Both the position numbers and the translations under genes were made by a program. From NCBI GenBank assembly GCA_025174535.1, contig JALBUN010000010.1, positions 1,488,001 through 1,552,000 of the forward strand: 64,000 bases of DNA. The letters are read 5' to 3'. Positions 62,333 through 64,000 of the stretch are shown piece by piece (position 1 is the stretch's first letter; the number at the start of each line of letters is the position of its first letter). The notes under the pieces are model-generated. The model made no database searches. It was not told the DNA's origin and worked only from the letters and a program-made list of their open reading frames with translations. This DNA comes from Cantharellus purpuraceus (taxonomy: Eukaryota; Basidiomycota; Agaricomycetes; Cantharellales; Hydnaceae).

Positions 62333-64000
62333 ATGGCCCAACAGTTTGACAACATCTTTTGTGGTCTTTCACCTGATGTTGGCAGTGAGCATTGTTTGCA
62401 CGCTTGACCTGACGCGAGTTTTGACCAGGTGCCTGCGCAGAATTACGCATAGGTCCACAAGGTGTAGCTTGGAAACCCTTGGAGGGTGATGGAGATGTAA
62501 AGTCTGTCATGGTCCCAGCTAGTGACATCAAGTGGGGGGAGTGGCTACGCGTCGCACGCAACTTCCAGTTACGCATAGGACTCAAAGAGAAGGGAAAGAG
62601 GATGACCTTTGATGGATTTGTGAAGGAGGTTCGTTCCCAGTATCTGATGCTAGAGTCTGGTACAAAACTCACCTCCAGGCTGTGGCAACAGGAACACGAC
62701 AAGTTGGTTACGCTGATGAAGCAGCATTTCAGCGTAGCCATTGAGACGAAAGAAATCACATTCAAAGGGTGGAATTGGGGAGCTACCGATTTCCAGGGTA
62801 TGTGCATTATTCTGGTGTGGGGAACCCTATCAATGTGCTAGTTGCCTAGGTCCCGATCTCGCATTCCTCGTGTCAAATAAGACGTCGTTTGAGCTCCCAT
62901 TGCAGAGTGTGGCAAACTCCAATATAGCGGGTAAAACCGAGGTCTCCCTAGAGTTTGTCACTCCCTCCAACATCAAGGGCCCAAAAAAGGCAAAACTTCC
63001 CGACGAGTTGGTTGAGATGCGATTCTATATTCCTGGGACACATACAAAGGAAGGCAGCGATAATAAAGGCAGCGACGATGAGGATGAAGTGGAGATGTCC
63101 GCTGCTCAGGCATTCCACGATACCATCAAGGAGAAGGCAGAGATCGGAAAGGTCATCGGAGAGACGCTTGTCTCCTTCGATGAAGTACTCGTCACGACAC
63201 CTCGAGGACGTTACGATATCGACATGTTCCCCACTTTCCTACGTCTTAGGGGGAAGACCTATGACTACAAGGTCCTATATAACTCCATCATACGATTGTT
63301 CCTACTTCCAAAATTCGACGAAAACCACATCCAGTTTATTGTGTGTTGTTTAAAATATGTTTTAGGGTCTTAACACCAACATAACTCGCGCAGGTTGCTC
63401 TCGATCCCCCGATTCGACAAGGCCAAACAAAATACCCATACCTTGTCATGATGTTCAGCAAGGAAGAGGAGCTCGATGTGGAGCTGAATATCAATCCGTG
63501 AGTGCAGACATATCTGAAAGTCTGGTGCACTCTGACATGTCGTCTAGCGAGACCTTTGAGCGAGATTACAAGGGCAAACTGGAGCGGAAGTATGAATTAC
63601 CGACCTTCACTGTCGTTTCTGAGGTCTTCAAAGGTCTGACGGGAAGGAAAATTATCGCAGCATCTTCCAGTTACGAGAGGTGAGAGTTACAGCTTGTTGT
63701 TGAGCCCGCAATCAACTCTAGTACAGCAAAGATGGCCTCCCAGGGTTCAAAGCCCACCTGAAAGCAGTGTCTGGAGAGCTCTATTTCTTGGAAAAATACT
63801 TTTTCTTTGTATCCAAGCAACCAACACTCATTGAATTGTCTGACATACATCAGGCAATCTTTTCTCGGTCAGTGCACAATGATGTCACGCAATAATCTTT
63901 ATGCTGAATGTTAGATCCATATACTCTACAGCGTAGGCGGGGCAATGACCTCCGCGCGCACATTCGATCTCAAGATAGAGCAAAAATCGGGGCCAGAGTA
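62333..64000 (+). CDS. pob3: Pob3/SSRP1, FACT histone chaperone subunit (3' end outside window)
   Basis: Exons 62333-62384, 62429-62797, 62850-63340, 63394-63497, 63548-63679, 63727-63867 and 63932-64000+, all GT-AG introns of 44-64 nt with consistent phases; about 452 aa visible. It starts [17 protein letters not shown]; conserved blocks are [90 protein letters not shown] and [14 protein letters not shown]. These match the N-terminal, SSRP1 and middle (double PH) domains. An acidic insert ([10 protein letters not shown]) lies near residue 240. Pob3 with Spt16 forms FACT, which reorganises nucleosomes in transcription and replication. The acidic C-terminal end is beyond the window. Confidence 0.94.

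Noticed and set aside
1..64000. tRNA and rRNA genes
   Set aside because: No cloverleaf or rRNA core sequence was recognised while reading either strand; a tRNAscan/Infernal run would be decisive.

Overview
The window is a transposon-packed stretch of a basidiomycete genome (probably Agaricomycetes), ending at its right edge in ordinary nuclear genes. The fungal assignment rests on three spliced core genes with 44-64 nt introns: a Ypd1-type histidine phosphotransfer protein (57.6-58.2 kb), the ribosome-biogenesis GTPase Bms1 (58.5-62.2 kb, minus strand) and the FACT subunit Pob3 (from 62.3 kb, cut by the window end). Nothing bacterial was seen.

Layout. 1-4.7 kb is an AT-rich island of unrecognised small genes: a truncated ORF, small minus-strand ORFs, a frameshifted nuclease-like gene, a 369-aa coiled-coil protein and a divergent spliced 92-aa gene. 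4.7-12.3 kb is a nested stack: a PIF/Harbinger-like MITE, a decayed Ty1/copia 3' end, then a gag-bearing element (called H here) whose LTR and coding region are tiled with short perfect hairpins, itself hit by another MITE and several solo LTRs. 12.7-17.9 kb, 25.9-26.7 kb and 39.1-39.7 kb are scattered parts of one old, internally inverted Ty3/gypsy element (family Ty3-1, minus strand). A 7.9-kb Ty3/gypsy element of a second family (Ty3-2, 17.9-25.9 kb) sits inside it. 27.4-39.0 kb is a full-length, apparently young Ty3-1 copy with an intact Gag-Pol ORF and a second downstream ORF. 41.1-51.8 kb is a second Ty3-2 copy on the plus strand, again broken by solo LTRs. 51.8-56.6 kb holds another MITE and a second H copy. 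56.6-57.3 kb is faded repeat, then the host genes begin.

LTR families, separated by their ends and target-site duplications (TSDs): LTR-A (about 515-590 bp, Ty3-2), LTR-B (1.43 kb, Ty3-1), LTR-C (1.4 kb), LTR-D (0.7 kb), LTR-E (0.82 kb), LTR-F (0.36 kb), LTR-H (0.28 kb). Many insertions keep exact 5-bp TSDs, so insertion order can be read.

Main points of interest: (1) the H element, with 7-11 bp perfect stem-loops every few tens of bases through LTR and gag, several with paired compensating changes between copies; (2) Ty3-2 carries, between integrase and 3' LTR, an ORF on the opposite strand with its own TATA box, a Glu/Arg coiled coil and a Zn2Cys6-like motif; (3) one Ty3-2 copy has captured an intron-containing fragment of a host MFS transporter; (4) the intact Ty3-1 element has an extra ORF at the env position; (5) bms1 appears to use two GC-AG introns. 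All alignments were made by eye.
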